In this document: in pieces, positions 19,098 through 29,035 of the stretch | Numbering within the stretch: position 1 is the first letter of the stretch | Layout of the letters: each line of letters begins with the position of its first letter | Source of the DNA: Paenibacillus sp. YYML68 | GTDB lineage: Bacteria; Bacillota; Bacilli; Paenibacillales; NBRC-103111 | Length of the DNA stretch: 64,000 nucleotides | Reading direction: 5' to 3' | Assembly: GCF_027923405.1 (NCBI RefSeq) | Contig: NZ_BQYI01000001.1 | Location: 1,404,501 to 1,468,500, forward strand | Translations under genes and position numbers: made by a program | The notes under the pieces: generated by a model | What the model was told of the DNA's origin: nothing | What the model saw: only the letters and a program-made list of their open reading frames with translations | Databases searched by the model: none

Positions 19098-20099
19098 ATG
19101 GATGCCATATTATTTGTAGGACATGGAAGCCGGGACCCGGAGGGTAATGTTGAGGTGCGGCAATTCGTCCGCTCGGTGCAGGAGGGGCTTGACGTGCCGA
19201 TCGTGGAGACGTGCTTCCTCGAGTTCGAGCGCCCGACGATGCGGGAAGGGTTCTCCGCTTGTGTGAAGCGGGGGGCGACACGTGTCGGCGTCGTGCCGAT
19301 TACGTTATTCGCTGCGGGACATGCGAAGCTGCACATTCCGGCGGCGATTGACGAGGCGAAGCGGGCCTATCCCGAGGTTGAATTTACATACGGACGACCG
19401 ATCGGCGTGCATGAGCTGGCGCTGGATATTTTGCGGACGCGGCTCGCTGAGGCGGGCATTGATGGGCTGACGGAGTCGCCGGATACGGCGCTGCTGCTCA
19501 TTGGACGCGGAAGCAGCGATGCGGATGCGAATAGCGATCTGTTCAAGATTTCCCGTCTGCTCTGGGAGCGTCTGAAGGTGAAATGGGTCGAAACGGCGTA
19601 CATCGGCGTGACGGCTCCGCTGGCCGATGAGGGTGTCGAGCGGTGTGTGAGACTAGGTGCGAAGCGGATCGTGCTGCTGCCGTATTTCTTATTCACAGGC
19701 GTGCTGATCAAGCGTCTGGAGCAGCTGACAGAGACGTTCGCCGAGCAATATCCCGAGCACCAGTTCGTGCTGGCGAATTACTTCGGCTTCCATCCGATGC
19801 TGCAAGAAATATTGAAGGAGCGCGCGCTAGAGGCGCTGCAGGGGCAGGTGCGAATGAATTGCGACATGTGCTCGTTCCGTCTCGAGGCGATGCAGCATCA
19901 TCACCATCATCATGATCATGATCACGGGCATGGGCATGAGCACGGGCACGAGCATGAGCACGGGCACGAGCATGGGAACGGGCATGGGCATGAACATGCG
20001 CATGAGCACGTGGCTGGCGCGGGTGCATCGTGCGACAACGGCGCCGCCAAGCGCACCGCCAGCAGCGAAGCGGCTGCGGCGAAGGAGGTGCGCTCATGA
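19098..20099 (+). CDS. cbiX: Sirohydrochlorin cobaltochelatase CbiX, long form with His-rich tail
   Basis: This 333-residue protein inserts cobalt into sirohydrochlorin at the start of the early-cobalt (anaerobic-type) B12 route. Two CbiX/SirB half-domains (about 1-125 and 130-250) carry FVGHGSRDPEG, LFAAGHAKLHIP and LIGRGSSDADAN. Near residue 255 is MNCDMC, an Fe-S or metal-binding motif known in long CbiX. It is followed by a stretch of about 45 residues dominated by His with Asp, Gly and Glu, presumably a metal store. A purine-rich ribosome site precedes the ATG. It overlaps cbiJ by four bases. Confidence 0.95.
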   Translation: MDAILFVGHGSRDPEGNVEVRQFVRSVQEGLDVPIVETCFLEFERPTMREGFSACVKRGATRVGVVPITLFAAGHAKLHIPAAIDEAKRAYPEVEFTYGRPIGVHELALDILRTRLAEAGIDGLTESPDTALLLIGRGSSDADANSDLFKISRLLWERLKVKWVETAYIGVTAPLADEGVERCVRLGAKRIVLLPYFLFTGVLIKRLEQLTETFAEQYPEHQFVLANYFGFHPMLQEILKERALEALQGQVRMNCDMCSFRLEAMQHHHHHHDHDHGHGHEHGHEHEHGHEHGNGHGHEHAHEHVAGAGASCDNGAAKRTASSEAAAAKEVRS

Positions 20100-20869
20100 T
20101 TCTCGTCATGGCGGGCACGAGCGATGCGCGGGAGCTGGCTGTGCGCATCCAGAGCGCAGGCTATCCGCTGCTCGCAACGGTCGTGACCGACAGCGCAGCG
20201 AAGAGTCTGTCCGAGGTCGGTGTCCCGGTCATCACCGGACGCCTGCCGGAGCAGGCGCTCGCAGGGCTCATCGCCGAGCGGGGCGTCACGGTGCTCGTCG
20301 ATGCGACGCATCCGTTCGCCGAGGAGGCGTCGCGCAACGCGATGGCGGCAGCGCGTGCGACGGGCGTGCCGTACGTTCGGTACGAGCGTGAGCAGGGCCG
20401 CTATGAGGGGCATCCGCGTCTGACGTTCGTCGACGACTACGAGCAGGCGGCGGAGCTTGCGGCTGCGAAGCGGGGTGTCGTGTTCCTCGCGACGGGGAGC
20501 AAGACGCTGTCGATTTTTACCGAGAGGCTGATCGGTCTGCCCGGTACGACGCTCGTTGCACGCATGCTTCCGCGCAAGGACAACATGGAGAAGTGCGAGC
20601 AGCTCGGCGTGGAGCAGAAGAACATTGTCGCCATGCAGGGGCCGTTCTCCAAGGAGATGAACCAGGCGTTCTACCGTCACTATGGCGTGAACGTGCTCAT
20701 TACGAAGGAGAGCGGGCAGGTCGGCGCTGTCGAGGAGAAGCTGTCGGCGGCGCTGGAGCTGGAGATCGACACGATCGTCATCGGTCGGCCGCAGCTCGAC
20801 TACGGGGTCGTCTACTCCGATTTCGACGGCGTGCTTGAGGAGCTTCGCAAGCTTCAAGAACTTCATTAG
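20096..20869 (+). CDS. cbiJ: Cobalt-precorrin-6A reductase
   Basis: This 257-residue protein reduces (cobalt-)precorrin-6A to 6B with NAD(P)H. ILVMAGTSDARELA at the N-terminus, LVDATHPFAEEAS and the C-terminal VLITKESGQVG are family hallmarks. ATG 20096 overlaps the cbiX stop as ATGA and has AAGGAGG upstream. The roughly 65-bp longer in-frame reading inside cbiX lacks a ribosome site and is rejected. Confidence 0.94.
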   Translation: MILVMAGTSDARELAVRIQSAGYPLLATVVTDSAAKSLSEVGVPVITGRLPEQALAGLIAERGVTVLVDATHPFAEEASRNAMAAARATGVPYVRYEREQGRYEGHPRLTFVDDYEQAAELAAAKRGVVFLATGSKTLSIFTERLIGLPGTTLVARMLPRKDNMEKCEQLGVEQKNIVAMQGPFSKEMNQAFYRHYGVNVLITKESGQVGAVEEKLSAALELEIDTIVIGRPQLDYGVVYSDFDGVLEELRKLQELH

Positions 20870-20938
20870 CATCATCCGCTTCACCAGACAGGAGAGCAGG
20901 ACCCATTCCAACCAACCGTTCAGGAGGTGCAGTGATCG

Positions 20939-21586
20939 ATGGATTTTCATACAGAATTCAAGCCATTAACCGTACAGCCTCAGGAAATTGAGGAGAAGAG
21001 CTTCGAGATCATCACCGAGGAGCTCGGCGCGCACGACTATACACCAGAGCAGTACAAGGTCGTTCAGCGCGTCATTCACGCCTCGGCTGACTTCGAGCTC
21101 GGACGCAGTCTCGTGTTTCATCCGGACGCGGTGCGCGCCGGCATCGAGGCGATTCGCAGCGGCAAGCCGGTCATCGCCGACGTGCAGATGGTGCAGGTCG
21201 GCATCAGCAAGCCGCGCCTCGACAAGTTCGGCTCCGAGGTGCGGGTACACATCTCCGATCCCGACGTCATGCAGGAGGCGAAGCGGCTCAATACGACGCG
21301 TGCGATTATCGCGACAAGGAAGGCGTCGCAGGAGGACGGGGCGATTTTTGCCATCGGAAATGCCCCTACGGCGCTGCTGGAGCTCATTCGTCTCGTGAAG
21401 GAAGGGCAGGCGCGTCCCGGCCTCATCGTCGGTGTCCCGGTCGGCTTCGTGTCGGCGGCGGAGTCGAAGGACGAGCTGCTGAAGCTGGACATTCCGTTCA
21501 TCACGAACATCGGGCGCAAGGGCGGCAGTCCGGTGGCGGTCGCGACCGTCAACGCGATCTCCCTCATGGCGGAGCAGCAGGAGTAG
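20939..21586 (+). CDS. cbiC: Cobalt-precorrin-8 methylmutase
   Basis: This 215-residue enzyme moves the C11 methyl to C12, giving (cobalt-)cobyrinic acid. SFEIITEELG, VIHASADFELG (with the catalytic His), VIADVQMVQVGI and VGVPVGFVSAAESK are diagnostic of CobH/CbiC. AGGAGGTG lies close before the ATG. A 69-bp gap follows cbiJ, but the operon continues in the same direction. Confidence 0.95.
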   Translation: MDFHTEFKPLTVQPQEIEEKSFEIITEELGAHDYTPEQYKVVQRVIHASADFELGRSLVFHPDAVRAGIEAIRSGKPVIADVQMVQVGISKPRLDKFGSEVRVHISDPDVMQEAKRLNTTRAIIATRKASQEDGAIFAIGNAPTALLELIRLVKEGQARPGLIVGVPVGFVSAAESKDELLKLDIPFITNIGRKGGSPVAVATVNAISLMAEQQE

Positions 21587-21591
21587 CGGCG

Positions 21592-22728
21592 ATGGCGCAG
21601 GAGCGGACAAGTAGCAGGAAGTCGGAAGCGAGCGAGGAGCAGGCGAAGCCGCTGCGTCACGGCTACACGACGGGCTCCTGCGCCACGGCGGCTGCTCAGG
21701 CGGCGCTGGAGGCGTTAATACGGCAGGAGTGTGTGCGCGAGTCGCGCATTCGGCTGCCGATCGGCGAGGAAGTGACGTTCGAGATCGTCAGGTGCGAGTA
21801 CGAGGCGCACCGTGCGAGCGCCGAGGTGATCAAGGACGGCGGCGACGACCCAGATGCGACGCACGGCGCACGTATTATTAGCGAGGTGCAGTGGACAGAC
21901 GGAGAGGGCGTGGAGATCGATGGCGGCATCGGCGTCGGGCGGGTGACGAAGCCGGGGCTGCCCGTGGACGTCGGTCAAGCGGCAATCAATCCCGTTCCTC
22001 GTAAAATGCTCCGCGAAGCGATCGAGAACGTCCTCAATCGCTACGAGCTGGTGCGCGGTGTGAAGGTGATCGTCTCGGTGCCGGACGGCGAGGAGATTGC
22101 GAAGAAGACGCTGAACGCGAGGCTCGGCATCCTCGGCGGCATCTCGATTCTCGGGACGCGGGGTATCGTCGTCCCGTTCTCCACCGCCGCCTACAAGGCA
22201 AGCGTGGCGCAGGCGATACGCGTCGCCGTCAAGGGCGGCGTCGAGCACATCGTGCTCTCGACAGGCGGCCGCACGGAGAAGTACGGCATGGAGCTGTACC
22301 CGGAGCTGCCGGAGGAGGCGTTCGTCGAGATGGGCGACTTCGTCGGCTTCGCCGTTCAGCAGTGTGCGCGACAGGGCATTAGGCGCATTACGCTCGTCGG
22401 CATGATGGGCAAGTTCAGCAAGGTCGCCCAGGGCGTCATGATGGTGCACTCGAAGAGTGCGCCGGTCGACTTTGGCTTCCTCGCGCAGCTGGCGGAGGCG
22501 GCGGGATCGCCGCCTGAGGTGATCGAGCAGGTGCTCGGCGCGAATACGGCGGCTCAGGTTGGAGATATGATGCAGGGGCTGGGGAACGGGTTATTTTTCG
22601 AGACGATGGGCGCTTCGTGCTGCCGAGAGCTGCTGAAGGAGGCCGGGCAGACGCCGGGATTGACGATTGAGACGGTTATTATATCGATGAAGGCGGAGCT
22701 GCTCGGGCGGTCGCAGGTGGAGGCGTAG
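21592..22728 (+). CDS. cbiD: Cobalt-precorrin-5B (C1)-methyltransferase
   Basis: This 378-residue CbiD adds the C1 methyl group after CbiG. The family signature RHGYTTGSCATAAAQAAL lies near residue 23. GRVTKPGLPVDVGQAAINPVPR and ILGTRGIVVPFSTAAY follow. It starts six bases after the cbiC stop, using the GGAG at the end of cbiC. CbiD is specific to the early-cobalt route. Confidence 0.95.
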   Translation: MAQERTSSRKSEASEEQAKPLRHGYTTGSCATAAAQAALEALIRQECVRESRIRLPIGEEVTFEIVRCEYEAHRASAEVIKDGGDDPDATHGARIISEVQWTDGEGVEIDGGIGVGRVTKPGLPVDVGQAAINPVPRKMLREAIENVLNRYELVRGVKVIVSVPDGEEIAKKTLNARLGILGGISILGTRGIVVPFSTAAYKASVAQAIRVAVKGGVEHIVLSTGGRTEKYGMELYPELPEEAFVEMGDFVGFAVQQCARQGIRRITLVGMMGKFSKVAQGVMMVHSKSAPVDFGFLAQLAEAAGSPPEVIEQVLGANTAAQVGDMMQGLGNGLFFETMGASCCRELLKEAGQTPGLTIETVIISMKAELLGRSQVEA

Positions 22729-22944
22729 GAGTAGGCGTAGGAGTTCGAGTAGGGGCTGGAGACGAGGAGCTTGGGTTGGGGCTTCAACGTGTGAGGCGAA
22801 TCGTTGCCTCGAAGCTTACAGCTGTAAGCTCACCAACCTCAGCACGTAGCCCTCAGCACGCAGCTCACACCCCTCAGCACCCAGCTTGCAGCTCGGCGCT
22901 TATGCCGCTCGCCCTTATATAGTAGGAAGGTGTGAACAATACGA
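22729..22944. other. Gap inside the cobalamin operon
   Basis: No gene was seen. It begins with a run of taggagtaggcg-like repeats and later has several cctcagcac repeats. It looks like low-complexity filler between cbiD and cbiET. No promoter or terminator is evident. Confidence 0.5.
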
Positions 22945-24456
22945 ATGAGTAACAGCATTATAGTGATGGGAATCGGCGACGACGGCCGGCAAGGGCTGCC
23001 GTCTGCTTACATCGAACGCATCGAGGCGAGCGAGCTGCTCGTGGGCGGGGAGCGTCAGCTGCAGTTTTTTGACTCGTATGCAGGGGAGAAGCTGACGATC
23101 GGCGCAGGACTGGCGTTGTCTGCACTCGCAGAGCGACTTGCTGCGGAGGAGCGCACCGTTGTCGTGCTTGCCTCGGGCGATCCGCTCTTCTACGGCATCG
23201 GCGGCTATCTCGCAGGGAAGCTGCCGGGGCGCGTCGAGGTGTACCCGGCGCTCAGCTCGCTGCAGCTGGCGTTCGCGCGGATCGGCGACAGCTGGCATGA
23301 CGCCGCGATCGTCAGCCTGCACGGACGCCCGATCCAGGGGCTGGCGCAGCGGATCGACGGCAGGCGTAAGGTAGCGCTGCTGACGGATGAGCGCAATCAT
23401 CCGGGCGAGATTGCCCGGTACTTGCTCGAATTCGGTATGACCGAATACGAGCTGTTCGTCGGCGAGCATCTGGGCGGCGATCAGGAGCGCACAGGCTGGT
23501 ACAGCTTGAACGACGCTGCGGCGCTGGCGGACGATTATTTTGCTCCGCTTAACGTCGTCGTGCTGCGTGTCCGTGCCGGCCGTGGTGCGGCAGGAGCGGC
23601 TGGTGGTGCGGTGCAGACGGACTCGACGACCGCAGGGGCAGCCATCGCGAGCGGCATCGCTACCGATTCGGTGGGGACTGCCACAAGCGCATCCACAGCT
23701 GCTGCTAAGGCAGGGCGCACAACGGCATGGCCGCTCGGCATCGACGACGCCGAGTTCGCTCAGCGCAAGCCGGATAAGGGGCTCATTACGAAGCGCGAGG
23801 TGCGCGTGCTCAGTCTGGCGGCGCTCGGCCTGAAGCCGGACAGCATCGTCTGGGACATCGGCACGTGCACAGGCTCGGTGGCGATTGAGGCGGCGCGCTT
23901 ATGCCGTGATGGAGCTGTCTATGCGATCGAGAAGAATGAAGCGGACCTTGCGAATGCAATCGCCAATTCGCGCAAGTTTCGTACCGATATTACATTCGTT
24001 CACGGCAAGGCACCAGAGGGGCTCGAGGCGTTCCCGGACCCGGACGCTGTGTTCATCGGCGGCAGCGGTGGCGAGCTGCGGGAGCTGCTTGCACTCTGCT
24101 GCAGCCGTCTGCGTCCCGGCGGAACGATTGTGCTCAATGCGGCGACAATTGAGAATTTGGCGGCGTCGACGAAGGCTTTTGCCGAAGAAGGCTTCGTGAC
24201 CGATATTACGCTAGCCCAGCTGAGCCGCAGCAAGCCGATTCTCGATATGACTCGGTTCGAGGGACTGAACCCGGTGTACATCATTGCAGCCAGACGGCGC
24301 GAGAGCGATGCGGGAGAGCGTGAGAAGGAGCTGGACGCAGGAAGCGGACGTAAGAGCGGCGGGATAGGCAACGATAGTAGCGCGAGCAGCGGTGCCAGCA
24401 GCACAGGCAGTGCCAGCAACGACGACAGCCGCAGTAGAAAGGAAGCGAACGAATGA
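22945..24456 (+). CDS. cbiET: Fused precorrin-6Y C5,15-methyltransferase/decarboxylase (CbiE-CbiT)
   Basis: This 503-residue fusion methylates C5 and C15 and decarboxylates the C12 acetate side chain. Residues about 1-205 are CbiE ([27 protein letters not shown]). Residues about 212-265 are an Ala/Gly/Thr-rich linker. Residues about 270-450 are CbiT ([43 protein letters not shown]). The last roughly 50 residues are Ser/Gly/Asp-rich and disordered, absent from typical homologues. It overlaps cbiL by four bases. Confidence 0.94.
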   Translation: MSNSIIVMGIGDDGRQGLPSAYIERIEASELLVGGERQLQFFDSYAGEKLTIGAGLALSALAERLAAEERTVVVLASGDPLFYGIGGYLAGKLPGRVEVYPALSSLQLAFARIGDSWHDAAIVSLHGRPIQGLAQRIDGRRKVALLTDERNHPGEIARYLLEFGMTEYELFVGEHLGGDQERTGWYSLNDAAALADDYFAPLNVVVLRVRAGRGAAGAAGGAVQTDSTTAGAAIASGIATDSVGTATSASTAAAKAGRTTAWPLGIDDAEFAQRKPDKGLITKREVRVLSLAALGLKPDSIVWDIGTCTGSVAIEAARLCRDGAVYAIEKNEADLANAIANSRKFRTDITFVHGKAPEGLEAFPDPDAVFIGGSGGELRELLALCCSRLRPGGTIVLNAATIENLAASTKAFAEEGFVTDITLAQLSRSKPILDMTRFEGLNPVYIIAARRRESDAGEREKELDAGSGRKSGGIGNDSSASSGASSTGSASNDDSRSRKEANE

Positions 24457-25163
24457 GCAACCTCGGCACGTTATATGGACTCGGCGTCGGTCCCGGTGAT
24501 CCGGAGCTGATCACGGTCAAGGCATTTCGCCTATTGAAGCAATGTCCGGTCATTGCCTACCCGCGTAAAAAATCTGGGGCCAAGAGCTACGCGCTTGCCA
24601 TCACTGAGCTGTACGTCGATACGCGGGAGAAGACGATGCTCGCGCTTACTTTTCCAATGACGAAGGATCGTGAAGCGCTGGAGCTGCAGTGGAACAAGAC
24701 GGTCGATACGGTGTGGGAGCAGCTGAGCGAGGGTCGCGACGTCGCCTTCGTGACGGAGGGCGATCCGATGCTGTACAGCACATATATTCATCTCATGCGG
24801 CTCATGAACGAGCGTCATCCCGAGGTGCGGACCGTATCTGTGCCGGGCATCTCGTCGATCAACGCGTCGGCGTCTCAGCTGAACTTGCCGCTGGCGGACG
24901 GGGATGAGCAGATCGGCATCGTGCCCGCGACTGACGACTATGAGGCGATGCGTGCGGTGCTGGAGAGACATGACTGTGTCGTCTTCATCAAGGTGGCGAA
25001 GGTGATCGACCTCATGCTGCGCGTGCTCGGCGACCTCGGCTTGACGGAGAAGGCGTCCGTGCTGACGAAGGTGACGTCGGGCGAGGAGCAGATCTGGCGC
25101 AACGTGACGGAGCTGGCTGGACGGGAGCTTGAATATTTAACATTAATGGTGGTGAGAAAATGA
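24453..25163 (+). CDS. cbiL: Precorrin-2/cobalt-factor II C20-methyltransferase
   Basis: This 236-residue tetrapyrrole methylase opens with [20 protein letters not shown] and holds [12 protein letters not shown] and [11 protein letters not shown]. It performs the first SAM-dependent methylation after cobalt insertion. Its ATG overlaps the cbiET stop (ATGA), and its end overlaps cbiF in the same way, implying translational coupling. Confidence 0.95.
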   Translation: MSNLGTLYGLGVGPGDPELITVKAFRLLKQCPVIAYPRKKSGAKSYALAITELYVDTREKTMLALTFPMTKDREALELQWNKTVDTVWEQLSEGRDVAFVTEGDPMLYSTYIHLMRLMNERHPEVRTVSVPGISSINASASQLNLPLADGDEQIGIVPATDDYEAMRAVLERHDCVVFIKVAKVIDLMLRVLGDLGLTEKASVLTKVTSGEEQIWRNVTELAGRELEYLTLMVVRK

Positions 25164-25936
25164 AAATCTATATTATCGGAGCAGGACCCGGCGATCCCGA
25201 TCTCATTACAGTCAAGGGCTTGAAGCTGCTGCAGCAGGCTGACGTCGTGCTGTACACCGACTCGCTCGTCAACGAGGAGCTGATCGCGAAGGCGAAGCTG
25301 GGAGCTGAGGTGCTGCTGAGCGCAGGTATGGCGCTGGAGGAGATGGTCGACATCATGATCGAGCGCGTGAAGGCGGGGAAAATGGTCGTCCGCGTCCACA
25401 CCGGCGATCCAGCCGTGTACGGCGCGATTATGGAGCAGGCGGCGCTGTTGAAGCGGGCGGGCGTCGAGTACGAGGTCGTGCCGGGCGTCAGCTCGGTGTT
25501 CGCGTCGGCCGCCGCCATCGGCGCAGAGCTGACGATCCCCGAGCTGACGCAGACGGTCATTCTGACGCGCGTCGAAGGACGCACGCCGATGCCGGACCGC
25601 GAGCAGCTGCGCGACCTGGCGGCGCACCATTGTACGCTGGCGCTGTTCCTCAGCGCGACGCTGACGAAGAAGGTCGTGAAGGAGCTGACCGAGGCGGGCT
25701 GGCGTCTGGATACGCCAGTCGCAGTCGTCCAGCGGGCGACGTGGCCGGATCAAGTCGTCGTACGCACGACGCTGGAGGGGCTGGACGAGGCGATGCGCGT
25801 GAACGGCATCCGTTCGCATGCGATGATTCTCGCGGGCTGGGCGCTCGACCCGGATATCCATGACAAGGACGAGTACCGCTCCAAGCTGTACGACAAGACG
25901 TTCACCCACGGCTACCGCAAAGGAGTGAAGCCGTGA
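25160..25936 (+). CDS. cbiF: Cobalt-precorrin-4 C11-methyltransferase
   Basis: This 258-residue CobM/CbiF has the N-terminal IYIIGAGPGDPDLITVKG, RVHTGDPAVYGAI and VVPGVSSVFASAAAIG typical of the family. It methylates C11 of cobalt-precorrin-4. It is overlapped by four bases at both ends with cbiL and cbiG. Confidence 0.95.
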   Translation: MKIYIIGAGPGDPDLITVKGLKLLQQADVVLYTDSLVNEELIAKAKLGAEVLLSAGMALEEMVDIMIERVKAGKMVVRVHTGDPAVYGAIMEQAALLKRAGVEYEVVPGVSSVFASAAAIGAELTIPELTQTVILTRVEGRTPMPDREQLRDLAAHHCTLALFLSATLTKKVVKELTEAGWRLDTPVAVVQRATWPDQVVVRTTLEGLDEAMRVNGIRSHAMILAGWALDPDIHDKDEYRSKLYDKTFTHGYRKGVKP

Positions 25937-27165
25937 TGGAGCGGCCACACACAGGGCAGCAGGGCCAGTCGGTGCACACGCAGGCAACGAATGCTACGTT
26001 CGTGCAACAACCGCAGCCTGCTCCTATTGTGCTGCAGGAGGGCGTCATCCCGTCCATCGTGAGGCGAAGTGACTACGCGGTCGTCGCCATTACGAAGCAC
26101 GGCGTCGAGCTGGCGCGGAGGCTGAACGAGTCGTTCGGCGGCAGCACGGACGTGTACTACATGTCTAAGTTTACGCGTGGTGATGAAGCGGAGCGGGGCA
26201 TTCAGCTGTTCGAGGGCAGCGTGCGGCTGCTTTTTCCAGCGTTATTCCCAGCGTACTCGGGCATCATCTGCATCATCTCGCTCGGGGCGGTCGTACGCAT
26301 GATCGCTCCGCTGCTTCAGGATAAGAAGACGGACCCCGGCATCGTCGTCATCGACGACAAGGGCGAGCACGTCATCAGCGTGCTGTCCGGTCATCTCGGC
26401 GGCGCGAACGAGCTGACGCGCGAGGTGGCAGCGGCGCTCGGTGCCAGGCCGGTGCTGACGACCGCCTCTGATGTGCAGAAGACGATCGCCGTCGACCTGT
26501 TCGGACGCCGCTTCGGCTGGACGTGGGAGAGCGCCGACAAGCTGACGCCTGTCAGCGCCTCGGTGGTGAACGAGGAGCGCGTCGCCGTCGTGCAGGAGTC
26601 GGGCGAGCCGAACTGGTGGGTGTACGACACGCCGCTTCCGCCGAGTATTCGTACGTATGGGGACGTCCGGTCGGCGCTCGAGGATGAGCCGCAAGGAGCG
26701 CTCGTCGTCACGCATCGGTTGCTGGAGCCCCAGGAGGAGCCGATTCTCGCGAACGGTGTCCTGTACCGACCGAAGGTGATCGTGCTCGGCATCGGCTGCA
26801 ATCGCGGTACGTCTGCTGAGGAGATCAGCACGGTCATTCGGGAGACGCTGGAGGAGCTGCGATTTGCCTGGAGGAGCGTGAAGGCGGTCTGTACGATTGA
26901 CTTGAAAAAAGACGAACCAGGTCTCCTCGACGTATGCCGCACGAACGGCTGGCCGTTCATCTGCTACACACCCGAAGAGCTGAACGAGCTGCCGATCGAT
27001 GACCCGTCCGATACGGTATTCAAGTTCACCGGCGCTTATGGCGTCAGCGAGCCGGCGGCGAAGCGGTACGCGGGCTGCGCGCAGCTCGCGCTGACGAAGA
27101 AGAAGAGCGGCAACGTGACGATTTCCGTCGGGGTTATCGAGCACGCCGAGGAAGCGAAGGGGTAG
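25933..27165 (+). CDS. cbiG: Cobalt-precorrin-5A hydrolase
   Basis: About 410 residues. CbiG opens the delta-lactone and releases the C2 unit as acetaldehyde. The CbiG N-terminal, central and C-terminal parts are recognisable (YYMSKFTRGDE, ISLGAVVRMIAPLLQDKKTDPGIV, VLSGHLGGANELTREVA, VLGIGCNRGTSAEEI). AAAGGAG serves either GTG 25933 or ATG 25936. The first roughly 35 residues are Gln/Pro-rich and not conserved in type. It overlaps the cbiF stop. Confidence 0.93.
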   Translation: MMERPHTGQQGQSVHTQATNATFVQQPQPAPIVLQEGVIPSIVRRSDYAVVAITKHGVELARRLNESFGGSTDVYYMSKFTRGDEAERGIQLFEGSVRLLFPALFPAYSGIICIISLGAVVRMIAPLLQDKKTDPGIVVIDDKGEHVISVLSGHLGGANELTREVAAALGARPVLTTASDVQKTIAVDLFGRRFGWTWESADKLTPVSASVVNEERVAVVQESGEPNWWVYDTPLPPSIRTYGDVRSALEDEPQGALVVTHRLLEPQEEPILANGVLYRPKVIVLGIGCNRGTSAEEISTVIRETLEELRFAWRSVKAVCTIDLKKDEPGLLDVCRTNGWPFICYTPEELNELPIDDPSDTVFKFTGAYGVSEPAAKRYAGCAQLALTKKKSGNVTISVGVIEHAEEAKG

Positions 27166-27296
27166 AACGCAGCAGCTAGAGCACGGAGGACTGGTAGTGC
27201 TGGTGTATGCGGTGTCGAGGTTAAGCTCGGCCCATATGCCCCTTGGACCACTCAAGCATCTGCTATGCTTCCTTATCTATTCAGGAGGAAATCAAC

Positions 27297-28730
27297 TTGA
27301 ACTATACATCTCATAACGAGTTACATGCTGCACCGTGCCGCTCGCTCGTCATTGCGGGCACGGGCAGCGGTGCAGGCAAGACGACGGTCACGATCGGACT
27401 CATGGCCGCACTGCGACGTAGAGGCTTGACCGTTCAAGGGTTCAAATGCGGTCCCGATTACATCGATCCGACGTACCATAAGGCGGTGACCGGACGGCCC
27501 TCGCGCAATCTCGACAGCTGGATGCTCGGCGAAGAGGCGGTGCGCGAACTATACAGTCGGGCGACGCAGGACGCCGATATAGCGGTCATTGAAGGTGTAA
27601 TGGGCTTCTACGATGGCAAGGACCCGAAGTCCAACATAGGCAGTACGGCGGAGATCAGTCAGCTGCTCGGAGCGCCTGTGCTACTCGTCGTCAATTGCCA
27701 AAGTATGGCGCGCAGTGCGGCTGCAATTGTGAAGGGCTTCCAGCTGCTCGACCCGAGCGTGCGCATCGCCGCTGTCTTCGCTAATAAGGTGGGCAGCGTC
27801 AACCATTACCGCATTGTGAAGGAAGCGATCGAGCAGGAGTGCGGCATTCCGGTCATCGGCTACATGGTGCGCGACGAAGCGTTAGCGATGCCGGAGCGGC
27901 AGCTCGGGCTTGTCCCTTCGATTGAGCGAGGTGATCTCGGTACATTCTTCGAGGAGCTTGCGAGTCGTCTGGAGCAGACGACGCATATCGAGGCGCTGCT
28001 TGAGCTATCCGCAGCCTGTGACGCGGTTGTGCCTAGCGGTGGTGGACTGTTCCGCGAGCCGGAGCGTCGTTATCCGGTTACGATTGCGGTGGCGCGTGAT
28101 GCTTCTTTTTCCTTCTATTATGAGGAAAATCTAGAGCTGCTCCAGCTGCACGGCGCGAACCTCGTCTCCTTCTCGCCGCTTGCCGGGGAGTCAGTGCCGT
28201 CTGAAGCTGATGGCATATACATCGGCGGCGGCTTCCCCGAGGAGTTCGCCGAGCGGCTTAGTGAACAGCTCCAGACGGCGGAGTCGATCCGTATCGCTGT
28301 GCGAAGCGGTATGCCGACCCTTGCCGAGTGCGGGGGTTTCATGTACTTGACCGAGTCGATCCGCGACACGGCAGGACGCAGCTACCCGATGGTCGGGCTG
28401 ATCGCCGGACACGTGACGATGCAACGCAAGCTGGCCGCACTTGGGCTGCGCGAGGTGAGCGGCCTGCCGGGCAACTATTTGCTGCCGGAGGGGGAACAGC
28501 TACGCGGACACGAGTTCCACTACTCGACGTATGAGCTGGGAGAGGGTGTTGAGCCGCTGCCACACGCCTATGAAACGAAGGGGATGCGAGGAGTGAAGCA
28601 GGAGGGTGTGCTGCTTGGCAAGCTGATCGCAGGCTACACGCATCTGCATTTTGCCTCGAATAGGAGAGCGGTTGTCCGCTGGCTGGAGCAGTGTGAGGCG
28701 TATCGAAGTGCACGCCGAGCTGACGCTTGA
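27297..28730 (+). CDS. cbiA: Cobyrinic acid a,c-diamide synthase
   Basis: This protein has 477 residues from TTG 27297, with AGGAGG eight bases upstream; an in-frame ATG 54 bases earlier has no site. It amidates the a and c side chains using glutamine and ATP. The P-loop GTGSGAGKTTVTIGL is near residue 20, KCGPDYIDPTYH follows, and the C-terminal glutamine amidotransferase half holds the nucleophile in LAECGGFMYL. It is the last recognisable corrin gene of the operon. Confidence 0.95.
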   Translation: MNYTSHNELHAAPCRSLVIAGTGSGAGKTTVTIGLMAALRRRGLTVQGFKCGPDYIDPTYHKAVTGRPSRNLDSWMLGEEAVRELYSRATQDADIAVIEGVMGFYDGKDPKSNIGSTAEISQLLGAPVLLVVNCQSMARSAAAIVKGFQLLDPSVRIAAVFANKVGSVNHYRIVKEAIEQECGIPVIGYMVRDEALAMPERQLGLVPSIERGDLGTFFEELASRLEQTTHIEALLELSAACDAVVPSGGGLFREPERRYPVTIAVARDASFSFYYEENLELLQLHGANLVSFSPLAGESVPSEADGIYIGGGFPEEFAERLSEQLQTAESIRIAVRSGMPTLAECGGFMYLTESIRDTAGRSYPMVGLIAGHVTMQRKLAALGLREVSGLPGNYLLPEGEQLRGHEFHYSTYELGEGVEPLPHAYETKGMRGVKQEGVLLGKLIAGYTHLHFASNRRAVVRWLEQCEAYRSARRADA

Positions 28731-28884
28731 GCTTGAAATGGAGTTGGAGCGGTGTGATGCGTTGACCGCCATAGACGAATGCCCGATTACAGGCGGAGTA
28801 GACGACGGCCCACTCCGTCATACGCCGCTGGGCATAGGATATAGCGTAAGACGATAACACACAACACCGAAGGAGGACGTCAAC

Positions 28885-28977
28885 ATGACATACGCAGGCG
28901 GTGCTTTTACAACTACAGGTGCAATTTTGGTGCTCTTCATCTTGCTCGTGATCATCAGCCGGACGATGCTGGTTTAA
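28885..28977 (+). CDS. SscA/YjcZ-like sporulation micro-protein
   Basis: This protein has 30 residues and is too short for most gene finders. AGGAGG lies seven bases before the ATG. A glycine/threonine-rich start is followed by the hydrophobic segment ILVLFILLVIISRT. This is the pattern of the YjcZ/SscA family, whose B. subtilis member SscA is a small spore-assembly protein. A perfect terminator follows directly. A sister gene lies at 29970, on the other side of the repeat array. Confidence 0.85.
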   Translation: MTYAGGAFTTTGAILVLFILLVIISRTMLV

Positions 28978-28988
28978 TTATAGCGTAG

Positions 28989-29022
28989 TGTAAAAAGGCA
29001 GCCTAGCGGCTGCCTTTTTACA
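28989..29022. terminator. Strong bidirectional terminator
   Basis: A 15-bp perfect stem (TGTAAAAAGGCAGCC and its complement) closes a TAGC loop, with a built-in A run and T run. It separates the first micro-gene from the 63-bp repeat array. Confidence 0.92.
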
Positions 29023-29035
29023 TTGCTGGCCGGAG

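Noticed and set aside
22729..22944. Second promoter or riboswitch inside the cobalamin operon
   Set aside because: Only low-complexity repeats are visible; no aptamer core, -10/-35 pair or terminator.
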